33,560 nucleotides of DNA from Planctomycetales bacterium (GTDB taxonomy: Bacteria; Planctomycetota; Planctomycetia; Pirellulales; Pirellulaceae): the NCBI GenBank assembly GCA_020426845.1, contig JAGQPF010000580.1, positions 1-33,560 on the forward strand, read 5' to 3'. The translations under genes were made by a program, and so were the position numbers. Under the pieces are notes generated by a model. It had not been told where the DNA came from. It was given only the letters and a program-made list of their open reading frames with translations, and did not search any database. How positions within the stretch are numbered: position 1 is the first letter of the stretch; every line of letters starts with the position of its first letter. Positions 8,155-17,000 of this stretch are shown here, one piece after another.

Positions 8155-9054
8155 TCAGGAGGTCGCAACGGGGTCTTGAACGATCTGAGTGCCGATGCCC
8201 GTTGAAGTGTAGATTTCCAGCAGCAACGAATGGCGAATGCGGCCGTCGATGATGTGGACCTTGTGGACTCCCGCCCGCAATGTTTCGAGGCACGCCTCGA
8301 CCTTGGGGATCATGCCTTCGCTGACGATGCGGTCGTCGATCAACCGTTGTGCCTCGCTGGCAGTGACGGTGTGGATGAGCGAGTCCGGGTCGTCCTTGTC
8401 GCGTCGCACGCCGTTGACGTCGCTGAGAAAGACCAGCTTATCGACCCGGAGTTCGCGGGCGACGGCGGTGGCGGCCGTGTCCGCGTTGACGTTGAGATAC
8501 CCGCCCTCCGCATCCAGGCAAATGGAGGGGATCACCGGCACCTGGCCCGAGTAGCAAAGGTTCTCGATGATCGGGCGGTCGACCGACGTGACCGTCCCCA
8601 CTCGCCCCAGGTCGAGCGGCCCATCGGGCGAGTCGAGCGTCAACCGTTCGCCGTGCAAGACAACGTTTTCCGGCCCGCCTTCACAATTTAGAGTCATCGC
8701 GCGACCCCCGAGCAGCTCGATCTGCTCGCCAAGCCAACGGTTAATCTCGCCGCCGAGCACCCGTTTGACGATCTCCAACGTTTCGTCATCCGTATACCGC
8801 CGGCCATGCACGAAGCGGGGGACAATTCCCGCCTCCGACATCGCCTCGGAGATCTTGGCTCCGCCGCCGTGCACAATCACCGGCCGCATCCCCACGGTCG
8901 ACATGAACACGATGTCCAGCAGCACGTGCCGCAGGGCATCCTCGCTGTTCATGATGCTACCGCCGAGCTTGATGACGACCGTCCGGTCTTTCAGACGTCG
9001 GATCCATCCCAACGCTTCAATCAGAATGTCGGCTTTTTGAATGGCTTCTTCCAA
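8155..9054 (-). CDS. argB: Acetylglutamate kinase
   Basis: This amino-acid kinase phosphorylates N-acetylglutamate, usually the feedback-controlled step of arginine synthesis. Motifs include VVIKLGGSIM (nucleotide phosphate binding), VIVHGGGAKI (substrate loop), NVNADTAATAVA, VFLSDVNGVR and GMIPKVEACLETLRAGV. No ATG fits the N terminus. I place the start at TTG 9054, giving 299 residues beginning LEEAIQKADILIEALGW, which matches the usual family N terminus. Other possible starts are GTG 9081 and TTG 9126. None has a clear Shine-Dalgarno. It is the first gene of the argB-argD-argF set and is followed by a 134-bp gap. argC and argJ are not in the window. Confidence 0.93.
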   Translation of the reverse strand: MEEAIQKADILIEALGWIRRLKDRTVVIKLGGSIMNSEDALRHVLLDIVFMSTVGMRPVIVHGGGAKISEAMSEAGIVPRFVHGRRYTDDETLEIVKRVLGGEINRWLGEQIELLGGRAMTLNCEGGPENVVLHGERLTLDSPDGPLDLGRVGTVTSVDRPIIENLCYSGQVPVIPSICLDAEGGYLNVNADTAATAVARELRVDKLVFLSDVNGVRRDKDDPDSLIHTVTASEAQRLIDDRIVSEGMIPKVEACLETLRAGVHKVHIIDGRIRHSLLLEIYTSTGIGTQIVQDPVATS

Positions 9055-9135
9055 TGAGACACCACATTGGGTCCGAGGCACGGAGTGGGAAACCCTGCAT
9101 TCTACCGCTGTGGGATGGGGCTTCAAGGGACGGCC

Positions 9136-9158
9136 GTAGTACGGGCTGCCAGCCTGTA
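9136..9158. repeat. REP-like palindrome, copy 2 (GTAG foot)
   Basis: On the + strand GTAG is followed by TACGGGCT-GCC-AGCCTGTA. All eight stem positions pair, one as G-T. It is inverted relative to the copy at 9192-9214. Confidence 0.8.
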
Positions 9159-9191
9159 GATATGCCGTCTTATGCCGTCTCGGCCGCAGGT

Positions 9192-9214
9192 TGCAGGCTG
9201 GCAGCCTGCACTAC
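9192..9214. repeat. REP-like palindrome, copy 3 (GTAG foot on minus strand)
   Basis: The palindrome TGCAGGCT-GGC-AGCCTGCA (9192-9210) is followed by CTAC, so the minus strand reads GTAG directly before the stem. Together with 9136-9158 it forms an inverted pair about 80 bp long, similar in layout to REP doublets. Confidence 0.85.
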
Positions 9215-9392
9215 GACAAGCCCCGGTTCGGAGGGGCCCGGTCGGGGCCTCGATCGCGGGAGATCTTTCACCGGGCCGGGATACCCGTGAGACTCGCCAC
9301 CTCGGCCTGAGTTACAATGCCACCATGTGAACCGTTGTTCGCCCTGGTCGGGCCATGCCCGGTATTCTCCCGCCTCCATTCAGCCAACCGCC

Positions 9393-11186
9393 ATGTCGAT
9401 TTTCCTCCGCGCGTTTGTGGTTGTGACGCTTGTTGCCACGACTCTGCCAGCGGCGCCGCCCGTGCCCGGTGACGATTCCGTGCACCGTTCGCCGGTGGAT
9501 GTGGCCGTCTCTGCCGATCAACGTTGGGTCGCCACCGCCAATCAAACCGCCAACACCGTGACGTTGATCAGCTGGCCCGACGGCAAATTGCAGTGCGAAA
9601 CACCTGTCGGCGATCGCCCCACCTATATCCTCAGCCGGGAGACACCCGAGGGCACGCAGTTCCTGGTGAGCTGCACGTTTGCCCAGCAAGTGCTCGAGTT
9701 GCGGGTTGAGCAAGGCGAAAGCGGGCAGCCGGCTACCTTAGCGCTGGGCCGCACGTTCGAGTTGCCGGGACAGCCGGTAGGGCTGGCGCTGAATGCAACG
9801 CGCGGGCAGTTGTACGTGGCGTTGGAATCCGAGGCAGCCGTGGCCGAGGTGGATCTCGCGTCGGGCAAAGTGACTCGAACCATCGAAACGGGCCGCTGGC
9901 CGCGCTTCCTGGCGCTGTCGCGAGACGGCAGTCGACTGGGGGTCTCCACGTCGGGCGACCGCGGGGTGAGCGTGATAGATCTGGCGTCCGGCAAAACCGT
10001 CCATCAACAGAGCTTCATCGGTCTGAACATCGGCCATCTGCAACTCGGCGCCGATGACCGCGTCTACTTTCCCTGGATGGTGTACCGCAGGAATCCGATC
10101 TCCGCCGGCAACATTCGCTTGGGCTGGGTGCTGGCCAGCCGCCTGGGACGGTTTCGACTGGACAGCGACGAACGACGCGAGGCCGTGTCGCTCGATCCGC
10201 CCGGTCGCGCGATCGCGGATCCATACGGCTTGGCAATCACCGCCAAGGGCGATCGACTGGTGTCCTCGGCCAGCGGGACGCATGAGCTATTGGTCTATCG
10301 AATCGATGCGCTGCCGTTTGAGTCCGCGGGCGGGCCGGACCATCTGGAGCCCGAACTGCGAGAGGCGCCTGACAAGTTTGATCGCATCGAGCTGGGCGGC
10401 CGGCCCATGGGGCTGCGGATGTTGTCGGACGACAACACGGTGCTTGTGTCCAACTATTTGTCGGATGCCGTGCAAGTGGTCGATGTTGCCGAGCGACGAG
10501 TGACGCGCACGCTTTCGCTGGGCGGCCCCCGTCAGCCGTCGCTGGAGCGGGAAGGCGAGGCGATTTTTTACGACGGGCAACGCAGCTTGGACCAATGGTA
10601 CAGCTGCCATTCATGTCACCAGGATGGCGCCGGCAACTCGGTCGTCATCGACACGTTCAACGATGCGACGCCGCGAACGTACAAGTCGGTGCTGCCGCTG
10701 TATCACGTCACTGAAACCGCACCCTGGACTTGGCACGGCTGGCAAACGGATTTGCGCGCGGCGATGAACAAATCAATCACTTCCACCATGTTGGGAAAGC
10801 CGCCGACCGAACATGAGGTCGATGCCTTGATCGCCTACTTGCGCACGCTCAAGCCGCCGCCGAAGGTCGAACGCCCCGAAACGGAAGCGTCGCGCCGGGG
10901 CGAGGCGATCTTCGCCGAAGTGGGCTGTGCCGATTGCCATCGTGGCCCGCACTTCACGGATGGGAAAGTGCACGACGTTGGCCTGGGCCGGCCGGGCGAC
11001 CGCTACGACGGATTTAACACGCCATCGCTGCATCGGGTGAGCCGCAAAGTCAAGCTGCTCCACGATGGCCGCGCCGATTCCTTGCGGGCCGTGCTGGAGG
11101 GAGCTCACAACCCGGCCGATGTGACCGGGAAGAAGCTCGACGAGCGACAGTTGGACGACCTGCTCGAATTCCTCAAGCGGCTGTAA
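9393..11186 (+). CDS. Exported YVTN-type beta-propeller/di-haem cytochrome c fusion
   Basis: The 597-residue protein begins with a signal peptide (MSIFLRAFVVVTLVATTLPAAP). About residues 25-385 form a seven-bladed-propeller-like region with repeated segments such as VAVSADQRWVATANQTANTVTLI and LALSRDGSRLGVSTSGDRGVSVIDL. The C-terminal part has two haem c sites, CHSCH (C405, C408, H409) and CADCH (C512, C515, H516), in the arrangement of the MauG/di-haem peroxidase superfamily. It should work in the periplasm in electron transfer or substrate oxidation; substrate unknown. I chose ATG 9393 because it opens the signal peptide; an in-frame GTG exists at 9327. Confidence 0.88.
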   Translation: MSIFLRAFVVVTLVATTLPAAPPVPGDDSVHRSPVDVAVSADQRWVATANQTANTVTLISWPDGKLQCETPVGDRPTYILSRETPEGTQFLVSCTFAQQVLELRVEQGESGQPATLALGRTFELPGQPVGLALNATRGQLYVALESEAAVAEVDLASGKVTRTIETGRWPRFLALSRDGSRLGVSTSGDRGVSVIDLASGKTVHQQSFIGLNIGHLQLGADDRVYFPWMVYRRNPISAGNIRLGWVLASRLGRFRLDSDERREAVSLDPPGRAIADPYGLAITAKGDRLVSSASGTHELLVYRIDALPFESAGGPDHLEPELREAPDKFDRIELGGRPMGLRMLSDDNTVLVSNYLSDAVQVVDVAERRVTRTLSLGGPRQPSLEREGEAIFYDGQRSLDQWYSCHSCHQDGAGNSVVIDTFNDATPRTYKSVLPLYHVTETAPWTWHGWQTDLRAAMNKSITSTMLGKPPTEHEVDALIAYLRTLKPPPKVERPETEASRRGEAIFAEVGCADCHRGPHFTDGKVHDVGLGRPGDRYDGFNTPSLHRVSRKVKLLHDGRADSLRAVLEGAHNPADVTGKKLDERQLDDLLEFLKRL

Positions 11187-11210
11187 GCGATGCATGGATC
11201 GTGCGATTTC

Positions 11211-11276
11211 GCACAGAGAGCGGCACAGAGAGCGGCACAGAGAAGGGCACAGAGAAGGGCACAGAGAAGGGCACAG
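11211..11276 (+). repeat. 12-bp tandem repeat in the stress-protein leader
   Basis: Five full copies of GCACAGAGARSG (11211, 11223, 11235, 11247, 11259) plus a 6-base partial copy end three bases before the ATG at 11279. The first two units end GAGAGCG and the last three end GAGAAGG, so the repeat itself supplies the ribosome binding site (AAGGG, 11267-11271). Confidence 0.9.
11266..11271 (+). promoter_or_regulatory. Ribosome binding site inside the 12-bp repeat
   Basis: GAAGGG lies 7 bases before the ATG at 11279 and supports that start. An in-frame GTG at 11201 would instead translate the repeat as TESG/TEKG units. Confidence 0.6.
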
Positions 11277-11278
11277 GC

Positions 11279-12232
11279 ATGCAGGCCTCCAAGATTCTCG
11301 TTCAACTCACTCCTTTCGCCAAAGGGCCCGATCCCGCGATTCAAATGGCGGTGTCATTGGCGAAACGCTGGGGCGCCGCGTTGACCTTGTTCGACATTGA
11401 GACCGACTTGCCGTGGCCGCTGCAGTACTTGGTCGGCGGCATCGAGGAGGCGCTCGAGAGCGTCACCGGCACCAAGCACCACCTGATGCAACAACGCTGC
11501 GAGGAAGTGCGTCAGGAGGGCATCGCGGTCGAGCATCGGCTGACCAAAGGTCGTCAGGCGGTTGAGCTCATTCGCGAGGTGATCAAGGAGGGTCACGATC
11601 TCGTCGTGAAGGTCGCGGACGACTCCGGCCCCAATCGCTCGGGTTTCCTGGGGTCAACGGATTATCGCTTGCTCCGAAAGTGCCCCTGCACGTTGTTAAT
11701 CCTGCGGCACGATGAGCAGCCGGGATTTCAGCATGTTGCCGCGGCGCTGGATGTGCTCGATGACCACCCTCTCCAAGCCGAGCTCGATCAGCGCGTCGCG
11801 GAGGCGGCCCACAGCATCTGCGACGGAACGCTCGAGCTGATCTATGCCATGCCGAGCGTGCGGGATGCGATCGAAGTCAATCAGATCGATCGAGACCTGA
11901 TCACGCCCGAGCAGATGGAAAAATGGGACGCCGATCTGCATCGGCAGGCACTGGACAAACTACAAGAGCGAGTCCGCGAACTCGGCGTCGTGGCGACGGC
12001 GCGCGTGCTTGCAGGTGAGCCCGAAGAAGCGATCCGTTGCTTTGTCGAGGAACAGCAGATCGACCTGCTCGCGATGGGCACCCTCGCTCGATCGGGGCTC
12101 GATGGGATGTTGATCGGCAACACGGCTGAGAGGATTCTGAAGCACGTGACTTGCAGCTTGCTGGCTTTGAAGCCTGCGGACTTTGTCTCCCCGGTTGAAG
12201 TGGAGATACCCAGTGCAGAGTCGGAAGAGTGA
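11279..12232 (+). CDS. Tandem universal stress protein (UspE-like)
   Basis: The 317-residue cytoplasmic protein contains two Usp domains (about 1-145 and 150-300). The second ends with the nucleotide-binding pattern GTLARSGLDGMLIGNTAERIL (267 onward), the G-2x-G-9x-G-S/T type signature. The first has the weaker FLGSTDYRLLRKCPCTLLIL. The order and the closing SLLALKPADF resemble E. coli UspE. Such proteins bind ATP or AMP and accumulate under stress; the exact role here is not visible. It lies 92 bp after the cytochrome gene, and the intervening DNA is largely a 12-bp tandem repeat that carries the ribosome binding site, so repeat number may affect expression (inference). Confidence 0.88.
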   Translation: MQASKILVQLTPFAKGPDPAIQMAVSLAKRWGAALTLFDIETDLPWPLQYLVGGIEEALESVTGTKHHLMQQRCEEVRQEGIAVEHRLTKGRQAVELIREVIKEGHDLVVKVADDSGPNRSGFLGSTDYRLLRKCPCTLLILRHDEQPGFQHVAAALDVLDDHPLQAELDQRVAEAAHSICDGTLELIYAMPSVRDAIEVNQIDRDLITPEQMEKWDADLHRQALDKLQERVRELGVVATARVLAGEPEEAIRCFVEEQQIDLLAMGTLARSGLDGMLIGNTAERILKHVTCSLLALKPADFVSPVEVEIPSAESEE

Positions 12233-12584
12233 GCTTATTCATCGATCGATCGATCGAAATCGCACCGACGTGAACATCGAAAGCGCACCGAGTGGTCATC
12301 GCCGCCACAGGGCTGGCTGTCACGGTTGGCGCTTGATGCGCGGCATCGCGACAGGTGGTTAGTGTGGGTACGGGAGGCCTGTCTTTTCGACAAGCGGTTA
12401 GCAACGCTTGTCGAGAAGTCGTGATGCAACGGAACCCGAGGCAAGCCAGCCCTTGTTGTGCGGCGAGCAGAAGCACATCACGAGAGGGCGGACAGTGATC
12501 GCCTGCCGACCCCATTCGCCCTCGGGTGAGTGTGCTCAACTCAGGGAGGCGAGATGCAGCTGAAAAGCGCGTCGCGCCATGAGG
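12233..12584. other. Intergenic region with microsatellite and strong stem-loop
   Basis: Four copies of ATCG (12241-12256) follow the stress-protein stop. A 10-bp perfect inverted repeat TCGACAAGCG/CGCTTGTCGA (12387-12396 and 12405-12414, 8-base loop) follows. One mismatch further out, CTT and AAG also pair. No T-run follows on either strand, so it is not a standard intrinsic terminator. No gene was supported in the rest. Confidence 0.55.
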
Positions 12585-12764
12585 CTACGGCATCAGGAAC
12601 CAATCGAAGTTCTCATAGCCGTTGCCGGCGCCGCCAGTCATGGTGCTCAGCCAAACCAGCGCCGTCAGCAGCGCGACGACAAACAGCAAAGCGATGAAGC
12701 CAAGGATCGGATGAGCTTCCGACTTGGCCGGGCCATGCCCATGATGATTTGGAACGGTGGACAT
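12585..12764 (-). CDS. Small single-span membrane protein, histidine-rich N terminus
   Basis: The 59-residue protein has a short polar head with NHHGHGPAKSEAH (6-18) and one hydrophobic helix (about 20-42, ILGFIALLFVVALLTALVWL). Its tail is GNGYENFDWFLMP. The start is firm: the minus strand reads AAGGAGG (12771-12777) six bases before the ATG at 12764. The family was not recognised. Small histidine-bearing single-span proteins can be accessory subunits of respiratory complexes, but nothing adjacent proves this. A second small membrane protein on the same strand (12998-13120) lies upstream, with a dispersed repeat between them. Confidence 0.75.
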   Translation of the reverse strand: MSTVPNHHGHGPAKSEAHPILGFIALLFVVALLTALVWLSTMTGGAGNGYENFDWFLMP

Positions 12765-12770
12765 CGCACA

Positions 12771-12777
12771 CCTCCTT
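12771..12777 (-). promoter_or_regulatory. Strong ribosome binding site for the 59-residue protein
   Basis: AAGGAGG on the minus strand, 6 bases from the ATG at 12764, rejects the longer frame opening at 12857. Confidence 0.8.
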
Positions 12778-12880
12778 TCAGACTGATCTCCGGCTCGCAC
12801 GACAAGCGTTGCCTGCCTGCGAACCGTCTGCCTCCTCCTCTGCAAAATAAGGTGCAAACCACGTGCCGAATTTGCCAGTG

Positions 12881-12973
12881 CCCGTCAACCATAAAACGTT
12901 GGGTTGGCCAACGCCCCAGGCTCGTGGCTCGCCACGACTTCGCGAGTTTTCCAACCCCAAAACGAAGGCTTGG
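12881..12973. repeat. 93-bp dispersed repeat, copy A
   Basis: It aligns without gaps to 21821-21913 with about 11 mismatches (about 88% identity by eye). Its ends are partly inverted (GTTGGGTTGG near the left, CCAACCCC near the right). The centre holds a hairpin TCGTGG-CTCG-CCACGA; in copy B the stem is kept through a G-T pair. It is followed by the 10-bp palindrome CGACTAGTCG. Confidence 0.85.
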
Positions 12974-12997
12974 CGGTCGACTAGTCGTGTTGCGGGC

Positions 12998-13120
12998 TTA
13001 CCAATGCCGAGAGGCTTGCAGCAACACGACCCAGCCTCCGAGGAACATCACCATGGCCGTGGTGGCTTGGAAGCTGAACTGAACAAACTGCGGCATCAGA
13101 AAAGAGAGGTCGAGTGGCAT
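12998..13120 (-). CDS. Very small (40-residue) single-span membrane protein
   Basis: Reading the minus strand from the ATG at 13120 gives 40 residues starting MPLDLSFLMPQFVQFSF, with a hydrophobic helix TTAMVMFLGGWVVLLQ (about 20-35) and the ending ASRHW before TAA. The purine-rich GGGGGAG (13127-13133) sits 6 bases before the ATG. It precedes the 59-residue membrane protein on the same strand. I do not recognise a family. The length, a well-placed start signal and a clean transmembrane segment argue for a real gene, but no homology could be tested. Confidence 0.55.
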   Translation of the reverse strand: MPLDLSFLMPQFVQFSFQATTAMVMFLGGWVVLLQASRHW

Positions 13121-14754
<1,634 letters not shown>

Positions 14755-14825
14755 TGGACTCGCAAGCTTCCGGGGAGCTCGCCACGCGTCGATGTCGCCC
14801 GATTCCGTGAACGGAAAGGCCGGCC

Positions 14826-15254
14826 ATGAACACTGCAGCCCAGCAACGCGGCTCCAGCTTGATGGATTCGCCGTGGTATTGGATGCACCTGTTTTGCGTC
14901 GCTGCCCTGATCGGGCTGGTGCTCGTCGGCCCCCGCTTTGCAGCTCGGCAGGCGGGCGTGGAACGCAAGTTTCAGGGGCGCCAGCGAGCGTCGCTCAACC
15001 GGGCCGGCAAGGCGCCCGACACGCCCCTGTCATCGGAAGACAATCTCCATGTGAAGTTGGGGCCGCTCTACGGGCTGTTCGCCAGCGGAGCCACGCTGTC
15101 CTGGTGGATGGTTTGGAGGCGGCGTTATCGGGTGCGTGCCGCCAACCAGACGACGGCTGCCGGCGCCGAGCCGCATGTGTCGCCGCCGGTTGAGCCGTTC
15201 GCTCCCGTGCCCGCGGCATCGGCCAAACACACCGCTGCGGAGCCCCGGACATGA
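14826..15254 (+). CDS. Small membrane protein of unknown function
   Basis: The 142-residue protein has a hydrophobic segment at about 19-36 (WMHLFCVAALIGLVLVGP) and a second, weaker one near 78-95 (LGPLYGLFASGATLSWWMV). An Ala/Pro-rich tail follows. No family was recognised. Its stop overlaps the ATG of the next gene by four bases (ATGA at 15251-15254), which points to translational coupling and a shared job with that protein. It follows enolase by 71 bp and could be on the same transcript. Confidence 0.65.
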   Translation: MNTAAQQRGSSLMDSPWYWMHLFCVAALIGLVLVGPRFAARQAGVERKFQGRQRASLNRAGKAPDTPLSSEDNLHVKLGPLYGLFASGATLSWWMVWRRRYRVRAANQTTAAGAEPHVSPPVEPFAPVPAASAKHTAAEPRT

Positions 15255-15793
15255 GCTGGTTTGCCGAGTCGCCCTGGCCGGGGCTCACGCTGGGCCTGCT
15301 GTTAGCCGTTGTGATGATCGCCGGCTTCCTGCGCACGGGCCGTCGCTGGCTGCTCGCCCTGTCAATCGTGTTCCTGTTGCTCGGCGCGGCGCTGGTTTGG
15401 CTCGAGGCGCGGATTGTCACCGATCGCGAGCAGATCACCACGACGATCCATGACTTGGCCCGCGCGCTGGTTCAAGGCGAGGACCAGCGGATTCTCGACG
15501 CGATTCATCGGCTGGCGCCGGAGATCCGCGACCGCGCCCAGTCGGAGCTCCACCTGTACGATTTCACTCGCGTCGATATCAAGCACAACTTGCGAGTGGA
15601 GGTCAGCCCCGACCATCAGCCTCCACGAGCCGAGGCGAAGTTTAATGTGGTCGTCGAGCTGAAGCAGTACCCGAGTCCGATTCCGCGATTCGTGACGCTC
15701 GAGTTTTTCAAAGAGCCCGATGGTATCTGGCGAATTCACGATTACTCGCATGCGCCTCCACAACAGGGCTTCATGCACACCCCCGCGCCATAG
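15251..15793 (+). CDS. Membrane-anchored protein, possible NTF2-like extracytoplasmic domain
   Basis: The 180-residue protein has two hydrophobic helices (about 11-26 and 33-50) separated by a short basic turn (RTGRRW). A soluble domain of about 130 residues follows, with the pattern DLARALVQGEDQRILDAIH, then VDIKHNLRVEVS and ending FFKEPDGIWRIHDYSHAP. A helix followed by several strands and a final GxWRIxD strand resembles NTF2/SnoaL-like folds; this is a fold guess. It is translationally coupled to the preceding membrane protein through an ATGA overlap. Function unknown. Confidence 0.65.
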   Translation: MSWFAESPWPGLTLGLLLAVVMIAGFLRTGRRWLLALSIVFLLLGAALVWLEARIVTDREQITTTIHDLARALVQGEDQRILDAIHRLAPEIRDRAQSELHLYDFTRVDIKHNLRVEVSPDHQPPRAEAKFNVVVELKQYPSPIPRFVTLEFFKEPDGIWRIHDYSHAPPQQGFMHTPAP

Positions 15794-15802
15794 GCTCTGT
15801 CG

Positions 15803-16729
15803 TCACGCGGCTCGGCGGACTTGGCGCTGCGCGCGGCTGACGTAGCCCAGCCGCTGCATGACGGGGTAGGCCTCTTCGAGAAAGGCGTCGCGGTCGGCGT
15901 CCGAGAGCCGGGCGATCTGCCGCTGGTCGATGTCTTGCTCCAGCGTGGACGAGAGCTGCGCAAGAGGTGTCCAAACGACTTCCCATTCGCGGCCGTTGGC
16001 GACGTGTTGTCCGTCGTCGCGGATCACGCGGCGCCGCTGTTGCCGCACTTCCCCCAGTTGCCAGATGTCCAGGTCGGCCGCCAGGCAACACCGCACCGCG
16101 ACCTCGCGCGCATCGGCCAGCAGGTCTTCAAAGCGAATGAGCACGTGGTTGTTGCGGGTCTCGGCATCGTCCAGCATCTTGGTCGCCAGTTCCCGGTAGC
16201 GCCGGCCGATCGTGTTGGCCGGTGTCCCGCGGCGCACGTGGCCCTCGCAGACGGCGAACCCGTTGCGAATCAATGACACGAAAGTGGCATCCGGATACAT
16301 CTCGGCGAAGACGTCGCTGAGATAGATCGCCCCGTCCAGATTCTTGGCCAACAGCCTCGCTCGGCGCAGCTCGTTCGACGTGTATTTGACGCCGGGCGCC
16401 TTGTACTGGTTCAGGTTCGGGTGCCGCCGCAGTTGCTCGGCGAACAGGCAGCGATCCACATGCCGGCGGAGCACGGGCGTTAGCCGCGGGCGGGGCTCCT
16501 CGAGCCGAGGGCTGAAGTAATCCTGGCGGTGGGCCGTCAACACCGGCAACTCGCGAAACAGGCACTTGTACGCAACCCGAGCCACCGAGTCGTTCTGACG
16601 GCAGCCCTTGAAGGTCTTATGCGTCTCTCCAACCAGGGCCACGGCCGGATGCGAACTGATGAGATTCATCAGAATCGTCGTGCCGCCCCGGGACATGCCG
16701 TTCAAGAAAATGGGCCGATTTAGGCGCAT
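15803..16729 (-). CDS. Sulfotransferase-family protein
   Basis: The 308-residue protein starts MRLNRPIFLNGMSRGGTTIL, where GMSRGGTT is the 5'-phosphosulfate loop that binds PAPS in sulfotransferases. SSHPAVALVGETHKTF follows. Further on, FVSLIRNGFAVCEGH (the 3'-phosphate-binding R and downstream segment) and ELATKMLDDAETRNNHVLIRFEDLLAD match the usual order of the family, in which the enzyme moves a sulfo group onto a carbohydrate or protein. The acceptor is unknown. Planctomycetes carry many sulfatases, so sulfated glycans are a plausible context. I chose ATG 16729; a TTG at 16753 would add eight residues. Upstream purines GGGGGGAAG are a weak ribosome site. Confidence 0.85.
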   Translation of the reverse strand: MRLNRPIFLNGMSRGGTTILMNLISSHPAVALVGETHKTFKGCRQNDSVARVAYKCLFRELPVLTAHRQDYFSPRLEEPRPRLTPVLRRHVDRCLFAEQLRRHPNLNQYKAPGVKYTSNELRRARLLAKNLDGAIYLSDVFAEMYPDATFVSLIRNGFAVCEGHVRRGTPANTIGRRYRELATKMLDDAETRNNHVLIRFEDLLADAREVAVRCCLAADLDIWQLGEVRQQRRRVIRDDGQHVANGREWEVVWTPLAQLSSTLEQDIDQRQIARLSDADRDAFLEEAYPVMQRLGYVSRAQRQVRRAA

Positions 16730-16761
16730 GGTGATCCGCTTCCCCCCGATCAACTACAACG

Positions 16762-16849
16762 CATTTCAAAAACTTCCCGATCGGCAATCGGGTTGATAAA
16801 ACCAGCAGAAAAACTGCCTTCGATTGCGCCAGGGAAGATTTTTGAAATG
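16762..16849. repeat. 88-bp palindromic element with 17-bp arms
   Basis: The left arm (16762-16778, beginning CATTTCAAAAA and ending CTTCCC) and the right arm (16832-16849) are inverted copies with a single extra A in the right arm. A smaller hairpin CCCGAT-CGGCA-ATCGGG (16776-16792) starts within the left arm. It lies in the 271-bp gap between the divergent sulfotransferase and lipoprotein genes. Confidence 0.8.
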
Positions 16850-17000
16850 TCCTCTAGTCCCAATCTAGGTATCGGCCGCCCGGATTGTGCGGATTGAAGG
16901 GGAATGGCAACTTTTGCCGCGAAACTGCAATTGACCCGCCTGGGTCCAGCCGCTACCGTCGGCCTCTCCATGGAAAAAGGAATTTCGGCGGAGCCGCACA

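Larger units (their letters stand above)
9055..9392. other. Repeat-containing divergent intergenic region
   Basis: This gap between argB (leftward) and the cytochrome gene (rightward) holds two REP-like palindromes in opposite orientation (9136-9158 and 9192-9214). Between them is a 10-bp direct duplication TATGCCGTCT (9161-9170 and 9171-9180). The promoters for both genes should be here, but no boxes were recognised with confidence. Confidence 0.6.

Noticed and set aside
12585..13120. Toxin-antitoxin pair from two small genes
   Set aside because: Both products are single-span membrane proteins with no antitoxin-like DNA-binding member, and the spacing is 233 bp with a repeat between.
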